Assembly (NCBI GenBank): GCA_000981645.1
Contig: LAQC01000009.1
Location: 54,185-86,991, forward strand
Origin: Cryomorphaceae bacterium ASP10-05a
Lineage (GTDB): Bacteria; Bacteroidota; Bacteroidia; Flavobacteriales_D; Sanyastnellaceae
Reading direction: 5' to 3'
Length of the DNA stretch: 32,807 nucleotides
In this document: positions 15,226 to 23,263 of the stretch, in pieces
Layout: each line of letters starts with the position of its first letter
Position numbering within the stretch: position 1 is the first letter of the stretch
Position numbers and translations under genes: made by a program
The notes under the pieces: generated by a model
The model's input: only the letters and a program-made list of their open reading frames with translations
What the model was told of the DNA's origin: nothing
The model's database searches: none

Positions 15226-17758
15226 ACGGCTCGAAAATAGTAAATCCTACTTTATAGGTAAAGTTTGCGCTTTCTTGGGTGTTTTCTGATGTTACCGCAT
15301 AAATACCGCCTCGTACTAATTGCTCAAACAGATGAAAGGTCTTTTCCACTCCTCCGAAAGCTTCTGCATGGTAAAACTGACTATCGGGTATATTAAGTGA
15401 GCCTGCTCCTATTGCTATTCCCATCTTAAGTCTTCTAATCAGAGGAATTTTATTTAGTATAGCTCCTTCAAAATGATGAATTACATTGGCTCTAAGGTAT
15501 TCATTGGGTGTGTTTAAAGTAGCTCCCAAAAGCTGAAAAGAGCGCAGAGGGTCACTGAAGAAGACTTCATCAGAACCTCTGAAAAATTTATATTCAAGTA
15601 CTCTTAAGTCTTTCTGGTTTATGAATGAGGCTAACTGAACCTCCCACCTCGTGCTGCCTAGTCTGCCTACTTCTATTTCTTGTTTGGCGCCCAGTTCTAG
15701 GAAGTCAAAATTCACTTCACTACCAAACATGCCACTAACCCCCTTTCTATAGTTTAAAGTTAGCACAGGAAACTTGCCCGGAATAACCATTTTCTTATTT
15801 CTCTTGAAATAATATTTCTGGCGAATTCTATATTCCATTCGCAGGCTTAGCTCAGTCTTTTTGTAACGCTTAAAAACTATAGGCTCATTTAATTCTCCAA
15901 ATAGCTCACTACTCCATTCTGAAAACTCCAGGTTATCAAGTGGTAACTGGTCTTGATAATCAAATGACAGTTCAGCGTAAAGTCCATTGGTCAATTCTCT
16001 TCTGTGAGAAATCCCTAACGTTTTAGTTCGGATGTAATTACTCCTGCTAAAGGTTTGTTCAAATGAAGCGAAATCATTTACCCTTTCGTAAAAATCTCCA
16101 AACTTCACTTGTGTTTTTACAAATTTCCTCGGGTTATAAGTGAGGGCTATTGTTACTTCTCCTTTGGCGTCTTTATTATTAAATCCGTAATCTAGAAAAC
16201 CAGAAGTCCTAAGTTTAAAATCATTAGAAAATTCTTTTTGGTAGTATCCAGGAAGTCTGTGTCTGTATCCACCTATTCCAAAAAGAACGATTTGACTAAC
16301 TACTCCTTCTACATAAAACTCGGTTCCTTTATCTCTATTCCTTCGACCGTAACCTAATACAGGTGTCCAAATGTTTATTTTGTTAAATGCCGAATCTAAG
16401 CGCCTAAGATAATTATCACTTTCATAATAATTAACTACACTATCAGATTTAAGCATGTAGCTCAGTTTCATTGAATCCAGTTTAACTGCTCTATTTATCT
16501 CCCAATATTTTTGATCTCGGTTATAAGCTTCTGGTGAGAAGATTTTAATTTCTCTATTGAAATTTATATCTCCCAATCCAGAGTTTATCTTATAATCACT
16601 GAACTCAGAAAATACCGTTCCATTTATATCTCTTCTGTCAGAAGGGAATGTGTAAGCAATAGATTGATTCGCTATTAAGGAGCCGTTTCCAGTGTCATTA
16701 ATGAACTCAACTTTCACATTAAATGTTTTAGCAAAATGTAAATTACCTCCCGCTATAGTTAAATCTAACTTGTATATCTTAAACGAATCTTGCTCAAACC
16801 AAATAGTGCCAGAAAATGAATTTTCGAACCGGTTAAGTGGTGAAACGTTTATTAGGTATAACTTAACACCATCTACTATCTCTGTTCCCAGATAATCGAA
16901 TTTATAGGCTATGGAACTCGTGCTGGCCAAAGGCGAAAGAATAGGCTTGTCTGTTAAGCTAGGAAGGTTGATGTAATTTTCATAAAAATCTATTTCGAAC
17001 ACATCACTTCCCTGAATAATTACCCAAGGGTTTACATCCTTTTTCTTGGCCACTGGAGTTATAACCTCTTCTCCATACTCTAGAGCTCTTCCAGCTCTTA
17101 TTTCTCGGGCTATATCGTCTATTATTTCTCCTCCTTTATGAGTTTTAGTGGCCAAAACTTCTTCTTTGTAGCCTTTACCCGTTTTATAATAAGTGGTCCC
17201 TATTGTTTCGGTAAGCTCTAGAATTTGATCTGCAAAAGGGAAATCATTTGTTTTACCGAGATCGAGTCTTTTGTTATAAATTACTGTATCCCCCTTAGAT
17301 GGTCTTGCCAGAATACTTTCAAGGTTAATTAATTGATAACTAGAAACGCTAAAATCTTCTGTGAAATCTGATATACCCGACCGGGCATTTCTAACTTTTT
17401 TCATTATTTCACGGGCCCTATCTCTAGTGTCAGCGACTACTTCTGCGTTTTGTAATTCTACGGTAGACTTAGCTAGAGCCAAATTTAGAAAAACTACGCT
17501 ATTCTTAACGTTTACGGACTTAGCTTGTGAGGTGTATCCTAAATAAGAAAATACGACTGTATGAATCCCTTCTGATAATTTTAGTTCATAAAATCCTGAG
17601 CTATCCGTAAAAGTAATTAGTCCTGTTTCTTCTTGAAAAACGGATACAAAAGACATTTCCTTTCCATTATCATCTAAAACAGTTCCTCTTAAATATCCTT
17701 CTTGTGAAAAGCAAATTCCGGTTAAAAAAAGAAGAAGTATACTTAAAGACAATTTCAT
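15203..17758 (-). CDS. DUF5686 outer-membrane protein with carboxypeptidase-regulatory domain
   Basis: The open frame begins at 17824, but residue 23 (ATG at 17756-17758) starts a normal signal peptide, MKLSLSILLLFLTGICFSQ, so I place the start there (851 residues). A carboxypeptidase-regulatory-like domain follows (GYLRGTVLDDNGKEMSFVSV, to about residue 95), then ARDRAREIMKKVRNAR, typical of the DUF5686 family. Periplasmic beta-rich segments and a C-terminal barrel follow (RGGIYAVTSEN ... KVGFTIFEPF). The barrel lacks a TonB plug. DUF5686 proteins are common in Bacteroidota and their function is not known; membrane-protein assembly or surface scaffolding are guesses. The gene is transcribed alone and ends 23 bases inside the convergent DUF547 gene. 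Confidence 0.87.
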   Translation of the reverse strand: MKLSLSILLLFLTGICFSQEGYLRGTVLDDNGKEMSFVSVFQEETGLITFTDSSGFYELKLSEGIHTVVFSYLGYTSQAKSVNVKNSVVFLNLALAKSTVELQNAEVVADTRDRAREIMKKVRNARSGISDFTEDFSVSSYQLINLESILARPSKGDTVIYNKRLDLGKTNDFPFADQILELTETIGTTYYKTGKGYKEEVLATKTHKGGEIIDDIAREIRAGRALEYGEEVITPVAKKKDVNPWVIIQGSDVFEIDFYENYINLPSLTDKPILSPLASTSSIAYKFDYLGTEIVDGVKLYLINVSPLNRFENSFSGTIWFEQDSFKIYKLDLTIAGGNLHFAKTFNVKVEFINDTGNGSLIANQSIAYTFPSDRRDINGTVFSEFSDYKINSGLGDINFNREIKIFSPEAYNRDQKYWEINRAVKLDSMKLSYMLKSDSVVNYYESDNYLRRLDSAFNKINIWTPVLGYGRRNRDKGTEFYVEGVVSQIVLFGIGGYRHRLPGYYQKEFSNDFKLRTSGFLDYGFNNKDAKGEVTIALTYNPRKFVKTQVKFGDFYERVNDFASFEQTFSRSNYIRTKTLGISHRRELTNGLYAELSFDYQDQLPLDNLEFSEWSSELFGELNEPIVFKRYKKTELSLRMEYRIRQKYYFKRNKKMVIPGKFPVLTLNYRKGVSGMFGSEVNFDFLELGAKQEIEVGRLGSTRWEVQLASFINQKDLRVLEYKFFRGSDEVFFSDPLRSFQLLGATLNTPNEYLRANVIHHFEGAILNKIPLIRRLKMGIAIGAGSLNIPDSQFYHAEAFGGVEKTFHLFEQLVRGGIYAVTSENTQESANFTYKVGFTIFEPFTRKWGY

Positions 17759-17840
17759 TGAACAATTTACTAGATAGACGGTCATGTTTTGCATTAGGTT
17801 TGGTCCTACTCTGACTCTAACCAAATTTCTACCAATTTTA

Positions 17841-17849
17841 TTGCAACGC
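17841..17849. repeat. Half-copy of the iterated palindrome (TTGCAACGC)
   Basis: An exact 9-bp half in the leader region of the DUF5686 gene, 83 bases upstream of its start. The left side of the palindrome is missing (ATTTTA precedes it). Confidence 0.6.
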
Positions 17850-17898
17850 AGTATATCTGAGATTTAAATTAATGTTAAATGAGAAGTACGGCAAGGCA

Positions 17899-17906
17899 CA
17901 AATATA
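17899..17906 (-). promoter_or_regulatory. Putative -7 element of the DUF5686 gene
   Basis: The minus strand reads TATATTTG, a full TAnnTTTG match. The predicted leader is long (about 135 bases to the ATG at 17758) and would contain the palindrome half-copy. No -33 element is evident. Confidence 0.35.
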
Positions 17907-17932
17907 GGATTTAGACTTGCGAGGTTTCGTAT

Positions 17933-17955
17933 AAGAATGATTTAACTCCATTCTT
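17933..17955. promoter_or_regulatory. Inverted repeat upstream of the iron-transport operon (possible operator)
   Basis: AAGAATG and CATTCTT, perfect 7-bp arms with a 9-base spacer, lie about 40 bases before the -7 element at 17995. The position suits an operator, and a metal-responsive repressor such as Fur would be the natural candidate for an iron ABC transporter, but the sequence does not closely match the classical Fur box. Confidence 0.3.
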
Positions 17956-17994
17956 TTGTTCTGTAAATAATGGGTTTTTCTCTAGAGTAATTTT

Positions 17995-18002
17995 TACATT
18001 TG
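17995..18002 (+). promoter_or_regulatory. Putative -7 promoter element of the iron ABC operon
   Basis: TACATTTG is a full match to TAnnTTTG. The predicted start near 18008 leaves a leader of about 25 bases. A T-rich stretch (17975-17979) sits near the -33 position. Confidence 0.5.
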
Positions 18003-18032
18003 CTCCTTATTAAAAATCAATCTAAATAAGGA

Positions 18033-19076
18033 ATGAAACATTTACTCAACCTGTCTTTAATTTTACTATTAGCCCTATCAAGCTGTGGTGATGCGCCAGA
18101 AAAATCAAATTCTACTGAATCAAGCGAGGAACTCAATGTTTATACACATAGACATTATGAGTCCGATAAGGTTCTTTTCGCAGAATTCGAAAAAGAAACG
18201 GGTATAAAAGTTAATGTAGTTAACGCTAAAGCTGATGAGCTGATGATGAAAATAGAACAAGAAGGAGAGCTTTCTCCTGCTGATGTTCTTATTACAGTAG
18301 ATGCAGGAAGATTAGTTAGAGCGAAGAATAAAGGAATATTGCAACGCGTAAAATCTAAAATATTAAACACTAACATTCCTGCTAAATATAGAGACGAAGA
18401 GAATAACTGGTTCGGATTAACCAAAAGAGCTCGTGTTTTCATATATAATCCAGAGGTAATGAAAGCTGAAGATTTTTCTACTTATCGAGATTTAGCAGAC
18501 CAAAAATGGAAAGGCACCATAGCAGTTAGAAGCTCTGAGAATATTTACAACCAAAGTCTGATGGCTGGAATCATAGCTAACTCTCACGTAGATTTCGCTA
18601 AAGCGTGGGCCGAAAACGTAGTGAAAAATATGTGCAGAGCACCCAAAGGAAATGATAGAGACCAAATTAAAGCGGCATATCATGGAGATGCTAAAGTGGC
18701 CATAGCCAATACCTATTACCTGGGTAAAATGATAGGAAGCTCAGATGAAGAAGAAGCTAAAATCGGAAAGGCTATGAAGATATTCTTCCCGAATACTGAA
18801 ACCACCGGTACACATGTAAACATCTCAGGTGCAGGGGTGTGTAAATACGCTCCGAATAAAGATAATGCCGTTAAGTTTTTAGAATTCCTATCTTCTAAAT
18901 CTGCTCAAGAGACATTTAGTACCGCCAATTATGAGTATCCTGTTAATCCAGAAGCGAGTACTTCAATGCTACTTTTATCTTGGGGAGAAATGATTGAAGA
19001 TCCTTTAAATTTGGCAATTCTAGGAGAGTTAAATAAGCAGGCTGTTCAAACTTTTGATGCAGCTGGTTGGAAATAA
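18033..19076 (+). CDS. Fe(3+) ABC transporter substrate-binding lipoprotein
   Basis: A 347-residue lipoprotein (Cys18 in LALSSCGD) of the FbpA/FutA ferric-binding family. It begins with the family hallmark LNVYTHRHYESDKVLFAEFEKETGIKV (about 35-60), then SPADVLITVDAGRL and FGLTKRARVFIYNP. The metal-binding tyrosine pair is present in IANTYYLGKM (Tyr228, Tyr229), and His39/His41/Tyr42 in the YTHRHY segment can complete an iron site. The C-terminus has the usual KFLEFLSSKSAQETFS and NPEAS segments. It would hold ferric iron in the periplasm for the permease encoded next. It is the first gene of a three-gene operon. A palindrome half (TTGCAACGC) lies in frame at 18339, coding Leu-Gln-Arg. Confidence 0.93.
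   Translation: MKHLLNLSLILLLALSSCGDAPEKSNSTESSEELNVYTHRHYESDKVLFAEFEKETGIKVNVVNAKADELMMKIEQEGELSPADVLITVDAGRLVRAKNKGILQRVKSKILNTNIPAKYRDEENNWFGLTKRARVFIYNPEVMKAEDFSTYRDLADQKWKGTIAVRSSENIYNQSLMAGIIANSHVDFAKAWAENVVKNMCRAPKGNDRDQIKAAYHGDAKVAIANTYYLGKMIGSSDEEEAKIGKAMKIFFPNTETTGTHVNISGAGVCKYAPNKDNAVKFLEFLSSKSAQETFSTANYEYPVNPEASTSMLLLSWGEMIEDPLNLAILGELNKQAVQTFDAAGWK
18339..18347. repeat. Half-copy of the iterated palindrome inside the binding-protein gene
   Basis: TTGCAACGC, in frame as Leu-Gln-Arg (residues 103-105, ILQRVK). CGC arginine codons look uncommon here; AGA is the most frequent. Confidence 0.6.
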
Positions 19077-19145
19077 AACAAGATTCTTTTTTCAATAAAA
19101 ATAGCATCTTTAAAAAGAGATTTTAATCGATGGTCGCTGTATTCA

Positions 19146-20693
19146 GTGGCCATCAGTGCTTTAATAGCTATACCTATTCTATTCGTTTTAGCGCACCTAT
19201 TTTTAGGGCCAGGAGAAAGCTGGGAGAATATCTTAGATCATCTATTGCCTCTATATCTGTGGAATTCCCTTCGTGTGGGGTTGGCTTCATTAACTCTTTC
19301 TATTTTACTGGGTGTTACTGCTGCCTGGATTGTTTCTACGTATGAGTTCCCTTTGAGAAAGTTATTTTCTTGGTTGTTTATAGTACCATTGGCCATTCCT
19401 GTTTATATCATGGGTTACGCTTATGCGGGACTGTTTGACTATTCTGGTTTCATTACTTCGCTTATAGGCGTGAGAGTAGATGTCATGAACTGGTGGGGAC
19501 TCTCATTAATATTAGGGCTAGCACTTTACCCCTACGTTTACTTAAGCACGAGGGCTATGTTTTCACTCCAGAATTCTAGAATTCTAGAGGCCACATCTCT
19601 ACTCACTAAAAGTTATTCAAAGACTTTTTTTAAAGTAGCGCTTCCATTGGCTATACCAGCGGTAGCAGCTGGAGGAAGTTTAGTCTTAATGGAAGTATTA
19701 AATGATTACGGAGCTGCCAAGTATTTTAATGTGAAAACATTTAGCACTGGAATTTTTCATTCTTGGTTTAGTCTGGAGGAGCCAAATACAGCCATATTTC
19801 TAGCCGCTATTTTATCTGTTTTAATTTTTGTCATTATCTATTGTGAGAAGAAGTTTAGAGAAAGAAAAAGATATGCTTCCCCAATGGCCTCTTCAGTTAG
19901 AGCGTTGCAACGCTTAAAACCATTAAATCAAGTAGGTTTGGTTCTCTTGAGTTTAATCATTCTATTATTCGCATTAATACTGCCTACTGGGCAGCTTATT
20001 CTGTGGGCTATGAGAACCTATTCTGTGGTATTGGATTATGAGTTTTTTAGTATAGCATGGCAAAGCGTAAGTATTTCTCTCCTATCAGCATTCCTTTGTG
20101 TGCTAGTGGCTTTAGCGTTAATTTCATTTACCAAATGGAATAGAAGCAAATGGGTAAATAAAATCTCTAAACTAACTGTTCTAGGGTATGCTATTCCTGG
20201 AGCAGTGATAGCTATCGGTGTATTTTCTCCTTCATTAGAATTGGACAAAATATTAGCTAAAACATGGAGCCAATTATCTGGACAAGCCCCAGCGCTGTTA
20301 ATCAATGGAACCATTCTTTTATTGATATACGGATATATAATTAGATTTATGGCCGTGGCCTACGCTCCATTGGAATCAGGGTTTACTAAGGTTCATAAAA
20401 GCCTCGGAGAATCAGCTTCATTACTGGGTAGTTCTAAATTACAGACCTTTTACCAAATAGAATTACCTATAATAAAATATAGCTTGGTGGGTTCAGCACT
20501 TTTAGTTTTCGTGGACATTATGAAGGAATTACCGTTAACTTTAATTCTGAAACCTTATAGCGTCAACACACTGGCAGTAAGAGCCTACGAATACGCTAGT
20601 GATGAACGTATAGCTGAATGCGCTTGTCCCGCTCTATTAATTATCGCAGTGGGATGTATTCCTATTATCTTTTTAAACCGAATTATTAAATGA
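19146..20693 (+). CDS. Iron ABC transporter permease (two fused membrane domains)
   Basis: A permease of the FbpB/FutB type, with two binding-protein-dependent transport domains in one chain. The first EAA-type loop is around ILEATSLLTKSYSKTFFKVALPLAIP, and the second around GFTKVHKSLGESASLLGSSKLQTFYQIELPI. The linker near residue 250 is charged. From the GTG at 19146 there are 515 codons. The frame stays open upstream back to the stop codon of the binding protein, and those codons read KRDFNRWSLYS, which looks like the authentic N-terminus of this family (Arg/Asn/Arg-Trp before helix 1). No ATG, GTG or TTG precedes that piece in frame, so the true start may be an ATT (19083) or ATA codon. 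The stop overlaps the ATPase start (ATGA). Confidence 0.92.
   Translation: MAISALIAIPILFVLAHLFLGPGESWENILDHLLPLYLWNSLRVGLASLTLSILLGVTAAWIVSTYEFPLRKLFSWLFIVPLAIPVYIMGYAYAGLFDYSGFITSLIGVRVDVMNWWGLSLILGLALYPYVYLSTRAMFSLQNSRILEATSLLTKSYSKTFFKVALPLAIPAVAAGGSLVLMEVLNDYGAAKYFNVKTFSTGIFHSWFSLEEPNTAIFLAAILSVLIFVIIYCEKKFRERKRYASPMASSVRALQRLKPLNQVGLVLLSLIILLFALILPTGQLILWAMRTYSVVLDYEFFSIAWQSVSISLLSAFLCVLVALALISFTKWNRSKWVNKISKLTVLGYAIPGAVIAIGVFSPSLELDKILAKTWSQLSGQAPALLINGTILLLIYGYIIRFMAVAYAPLESGFTKVHKSLGESASLLGSSKLQTFYQIELPIIKYSLVGSALLVFVDIMKELPLTLILKPYSVNTLAVRAYEYASDERIAECACPALLIIAVGCIPIIFLNRIIK
19902..19913. repeat. Iterated palindrome copy 3 (GCGTTGCAACGC), inside the permease gene
   Basis: A perfect 12-bp palindrome, extended to 14 bp here (AGCGTTGCAACGCT). 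It lies in frame as Ala-Leu-Gln-Arg in the linker between the two permease halves, a place tolerant of sequence change. Confidence 0.85.
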
Positions 20694-21394
20694 GTTTTAT
20701 AAGCATAGAGAATATTTCTAAAACATATACAGGAGCTAGTAATAGAGCTCTAGATAATATATCATTAACGATAGAAAAGAATAGCTGCAATGCTGTCTTA
20801 GGAGCTAGTGGATGCGGTAAGACCACTCTTCTGAGAATAGTGGCTGGTTTAGAAACTCCTGATTCTGGATCATTAAGAATAAATGATACTATTCTCTCAG
20901 ATGATTCTGTATTCGTAAGCCCTAGTATGAGAGGTGTAGGGATGGTATTTCAGAATTATGCTTTATTTCCACACATGACGGTAGAAAATAATATTCTATT
21001 TGGGCTTGATAAATCGAACAAAACGAGGTTGGAAGAAATGCTAGAGCTTACAGAATTGGTGAATTTCAAGAAGCGCTATCCTCATGAGTTAAGCGGTGGT
21101 CAGCAGCAACGTGTGGCACTGGCCAGAGCCTTAGCTCCTGCGCCTGAAGTTCTTCTTTTGGATGAGCCATTTAGCAATTTAGATTATCACCTCAAATCTG
21201 ATGTAAGAAGTTCCTTAAAATCCATTTTAGATAAAACGGGTGTGTGCTCTATACTAGTTACTCACTCGCCAGAGGATGCTCTAGCTATGGCTGATAATGT
21301 GATTGTTTTAAATTCTGGAATAGTACTAAGCAGTGGTACTGTAGATGAATTGAAGAATTCTAAAGTGGAGCTATTGCGTAAGGTTTTTGGGTAA
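20690..21394 (+). CDS. Iron ABC transporter ATP-binding protein
   Basis: A 234-residue ATPase with Walker A GASGCGKT (38-45), Q-loop Gln88 (VFQNYALFPHMTV), signature LSGGQQQRVALARAL (134-148), Walker B LLLDEP (155-160) and switch His in LVTHSPEDALAMAD. It belongs to the FbpC/PotA-like importer group that energises the permease encoded before it, with which it overlaps by 4 bases (ATGA), suggesting translational coupling. Family members are often about 340-350 residues because of C-terminal TOBE-like domains; this one ends after the nucleotide-binding domain, so any regulation through that tail is absent. No dedicated terminator is visible in the 12 bases before the convergent stop. Confidence 0.94.
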   Translation: MSFISIENISKTYTGASNRALDNISLTIEKNSCNAVLGASGCGKTTLLRIVAGLETPDSGSLRINDTILSDDSVFVSPSMRGVGMVFQNYALFPHMTVENNILFGLDKSNKTRLEEMLELTELVNFKKRYPHELSGGQQQRVALARALAPAPEVLLLDEPFSNLDYHLKSDVRSSLKSILDKTGVCSILVTHSPEDALAMADNVIVLNSGIVLSSGTVDELKNSKVELLRKVFG

Positions 21395-21406
21395 TTAGCG
21401 TAAATT

Positions 21407-21862
21407 TTAATCTTCTTTCTTTTTTTTCTTTCTTTTTCTGCCCTTTTCAGGTGGGGTGAACTCTACGAAGTAACTTACTTTATGTCGCGTAATCTCATCG
21501 CCTATAGTTACAGGAAGAAAGTGAGGTATACTTTTTATCACTCTTATAGCCTCATTGTCGAACTCATCGTTAACGCCTATAGTTACTTCTGCTCTTCTAA
21601 CTGAACCATCCCTTTCGATAGTGAATAACACAAGAACTCTAACTATCTCTGTTCTTTTAAGCTCTGATTGAGGATAGATTAAATTGTCTTTGATGTACTC
21701 CTTCAGTTTAAGCTGAGTGCAGAAATCTACAAACTCCGCTCCTACACATGAGTCAAACACTGGAGAACCATTGGTCTTTTCTCCCTTAGCGAGTTGTGTT
21801 TGCTGAGAGAATACGGTAGAACACAGAAAGATTAAAACGGCAGTGAAATAATGTTTTATCAC
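21407..21862 (-). CDS. TonB C-terminal-domain protein with signal peptide and Lys-rich tail
   Basis: A 151-residue protein starting with GTG, whose first bases overlap the stop of the preceding gene (GTGA), so translation is probably coupled. Residues 1-19 look like a cleavable signal peptide (IKHYFTAVLIFLCSTVFSQ). Residues about 60-138 match the TonB C-terminal fold: YPQSE, VRVLVLFTIERDGSVRRAEV, then DNEAIRVIKSIPHFLPVTIGDE. The tail is strongly basic (GRKRKKKKKED). Unlike classical TonB, it has no proline-rich spanner and apparently no retained inner-membrane anchor. It may be a periplasmic TonB-like accessory protein. Partner receptors are not identifiable from this position. Confidence 0.78.
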   Translation of the reverse strand: MIKHYFTAVLIFLCSTVFSQQTQLAKGEKTNGSPVFDSCVGAEFVDFCTQLKLKEYIKDNLIYPQSELKRTEIVRVLVLFTIERDGSVRRAEVTIGVNDEFDNEAIRVIKSIPHFLPVTIGDEITRHKVSYFVEFTPPEKGRKRKKKKKED

Positions 21863-22497
21863 CTCAGTTTAATTTCAGTATCCCAGTTTATGGTGGCATC
21901 GATTAAATCCTTACCTGTATATTTAATGATTACTTGGTTTTCATTTAACCCTGTAGTAGCTACATCACTTTTTATGTCTTTTATTTTCCTAGAAAAATTA
22001 AGGAAAGTAGTCACTTGGAGCATCTCTCCAGCCTCTTTAGCTTTCTCCATTTCTTCTGCATCCTCTATTACTTCTTTAGGAATCATTTTGATAAAGAATT
22101 TCTTCTTCCCTTTATGGCTCATTTCCCATTTACCTAGTGCGCTAAATGGTGAATCATTATCATCTTCATCTAGGTTAATATTGTTTAATCTATTTAAAGC
22201 AGGTAAACCGTCAAACTCATAAAAGAAATTTACAGCATAAGCTAAATTGTCTGAAACTACTTTAGCATTGCTAATTCCTTCTATGGCATTCATTTTACCT
22301 TCTAGGTTAGCTATTTCTTCTGGAGGAATCATCTCTTTGTATTCATTTTCTTCTCCTCCCATATTTGCTATCCCTGACAGGTCCAAGCTAGCCTCATAGG
22401 AACCACTCCAATCAGACTTGAATGAATAGCCTTCTTCAAAAGTACATGAAGTGACAAGTACCATTATCATTAAACTCAGATAGAATATTTTCTTCAT
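21859..22497 (-). CDS. Lipoprotein of unknown function
   Basis: I place the start at the ATG of MKKIFYLSLMIMVLVTSC (22497); five more codons exist upstream (22512), but a -7-like element (TACTTTTA on the minus strand, 22513-22520) lies almost on top of them. The protein has 212 residues with Cys18 as lipidation site. It is acidic (MGGEENEYKEMIPPEE, NLDEDDNDSP) with a helix-rich middle part (IPKEVIEDAEEMEKAKEAGEM). I recognise no family. It is co-transcribed with the TonB-C-domain gene through a 4-base overlap, so the two products may act together in the envelope. Confidence 0.75.
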   Translation of the reverse strand: MKKIFYLSLMIMVLVTSCTFEEGYSFKSDWSGSYEASLDLSGIANMGGEENEYKEMIPPEEIANLEGKMNAIEGISNAKVVSDNLAYAVNFFYEFDGLPALNRLNNINLDEDDNDSPFSALGKWEMSHKGKKKFFIKMIPKEVIEDAEEMEKAKEAGEMLQVTTFLNFSRKIKDIKSDVATTGLNENQVIIKYTGKDLIDATINWDTEIKLR

Positions 22498-22546
22498 TTT
22501 AATTATTTGCAATAAAAGTATGTATAATAGAGGGTGTAATTCAAGT

Positions 22547-22879
22547 TTAGAGCCAAAAACACAGTACTTGTCTTTGAAGTCTCTCGCTCAGAACTATTTC
22601 TGATATCGAAGCAAATAATTTAAGCCCTAATGAAGCGGACTTAATCAAATGCAGTTCTGCTAGGAAATCCTCTAATTTTGAATCCGAACCAACCTCATAA
22701 TCAAAGAAATTAACGAAATTCCAAATCCCTAAACCATCCTTTTCCCTTATGCCTTGGTGTAAAGATTTAATAAGTGTGAAATATCCACTTGAATTCATTT
22801 GAGAAACTAAGCTTGAAAGCATTTTTTCTGTACCTGTCAAATACTGAACAACCTTTTTTGTGAATGAGAGTGTAGCCAC
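22547..22879 (-). CDS. Doubtful 110-codon gene, possibly secreted or decaying
   Basis: The frame starts with GTG and ends at 22547, just upstream of the lipoprotein gene. Its composition is protein-like, with two clear amphipathic helices (SKLEDFLAELHLIKSASLGL and FASISEIVLSERLQRQ). The codons upstream of the GTG stay open to a TAG at 22913-22915 and read RKKFLLALLVATLSF, a convincing signal-peptide core, but no ATG, GTG or TTG begins it. Either a rare start codon is used, or the start was lost and this is a pseudogene. No family recognised. Confidence 0.4.
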   Translation of the reverse strand: MATLSFTKKVVQYLTGTEKMLSSLVSQMNSSGYFTLIKSLHQGIREKDGLGIWNFVNFFDYEVGSDSKLEDFLAELHLIKSASLGLKLFASISEIVLSERLQRQVLCFWL

Positions 22880-23263
22880 TAATAATGCAAGAAGAAACTT
22901 CTTTCTCCAACTCTAAGTACAGTTTTTAATCTTAACCGAGTCGACATCTGCGGTAAGCATAGCGTGGAGTAAAAGCTATTGCTGCATAAACGTTTCTTTA
23001 TCAGTAAAAAAAATTATGCAAGGTGAGTCATTCCATCCAACAAACCGAGGTCTTTTTATTAAAATGGAAGGATAGTTCTTGAGACTCATAATTGCACAAA
23101 TATGATGTTGCTTGAAAAACGCAGCCGATTAAAAAAAGCCTTTTTTACCGCAATAGAAATCTCTAAATGAGCGCTTTAGGCTAAATTATCGTTGTTTGAA
23201 GGACAATCTCAATTCTCGTCAAATTATTAGATTTTTTAACATATATGCGTTTATGAACAGACA
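22880..23263. other. Gap of about 380 bases, no gene seen
   Basis: Apart from the codons continuing the doubtful frame to 22915, stops occur in all frames. No terminator-like hairpin follows the minus-strand hydroxylase gene; the A/T-rich inverted stretch around 23130-23147 has almost no GC in its stem. Confidence 0.4.

Noticed and set aside
17759-17824. 22-residue N-terminal extension of the DUF5686 protein
   Set aside because: The extension is not signal-like, whereas the internal ATG at 17758 begins a standard signal peptide.
19130-19345. 71-codon frame overlapping the permease start
   Set aside because: It is out of frame with the well-supported permease; it contains an ATG only by chance.
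23130-23147. A/T inverted stretch as terminator of the hydroxylase gene
   Set aside because: The stem is nearly all A-T with only two GC pairs at best, too weak to call.
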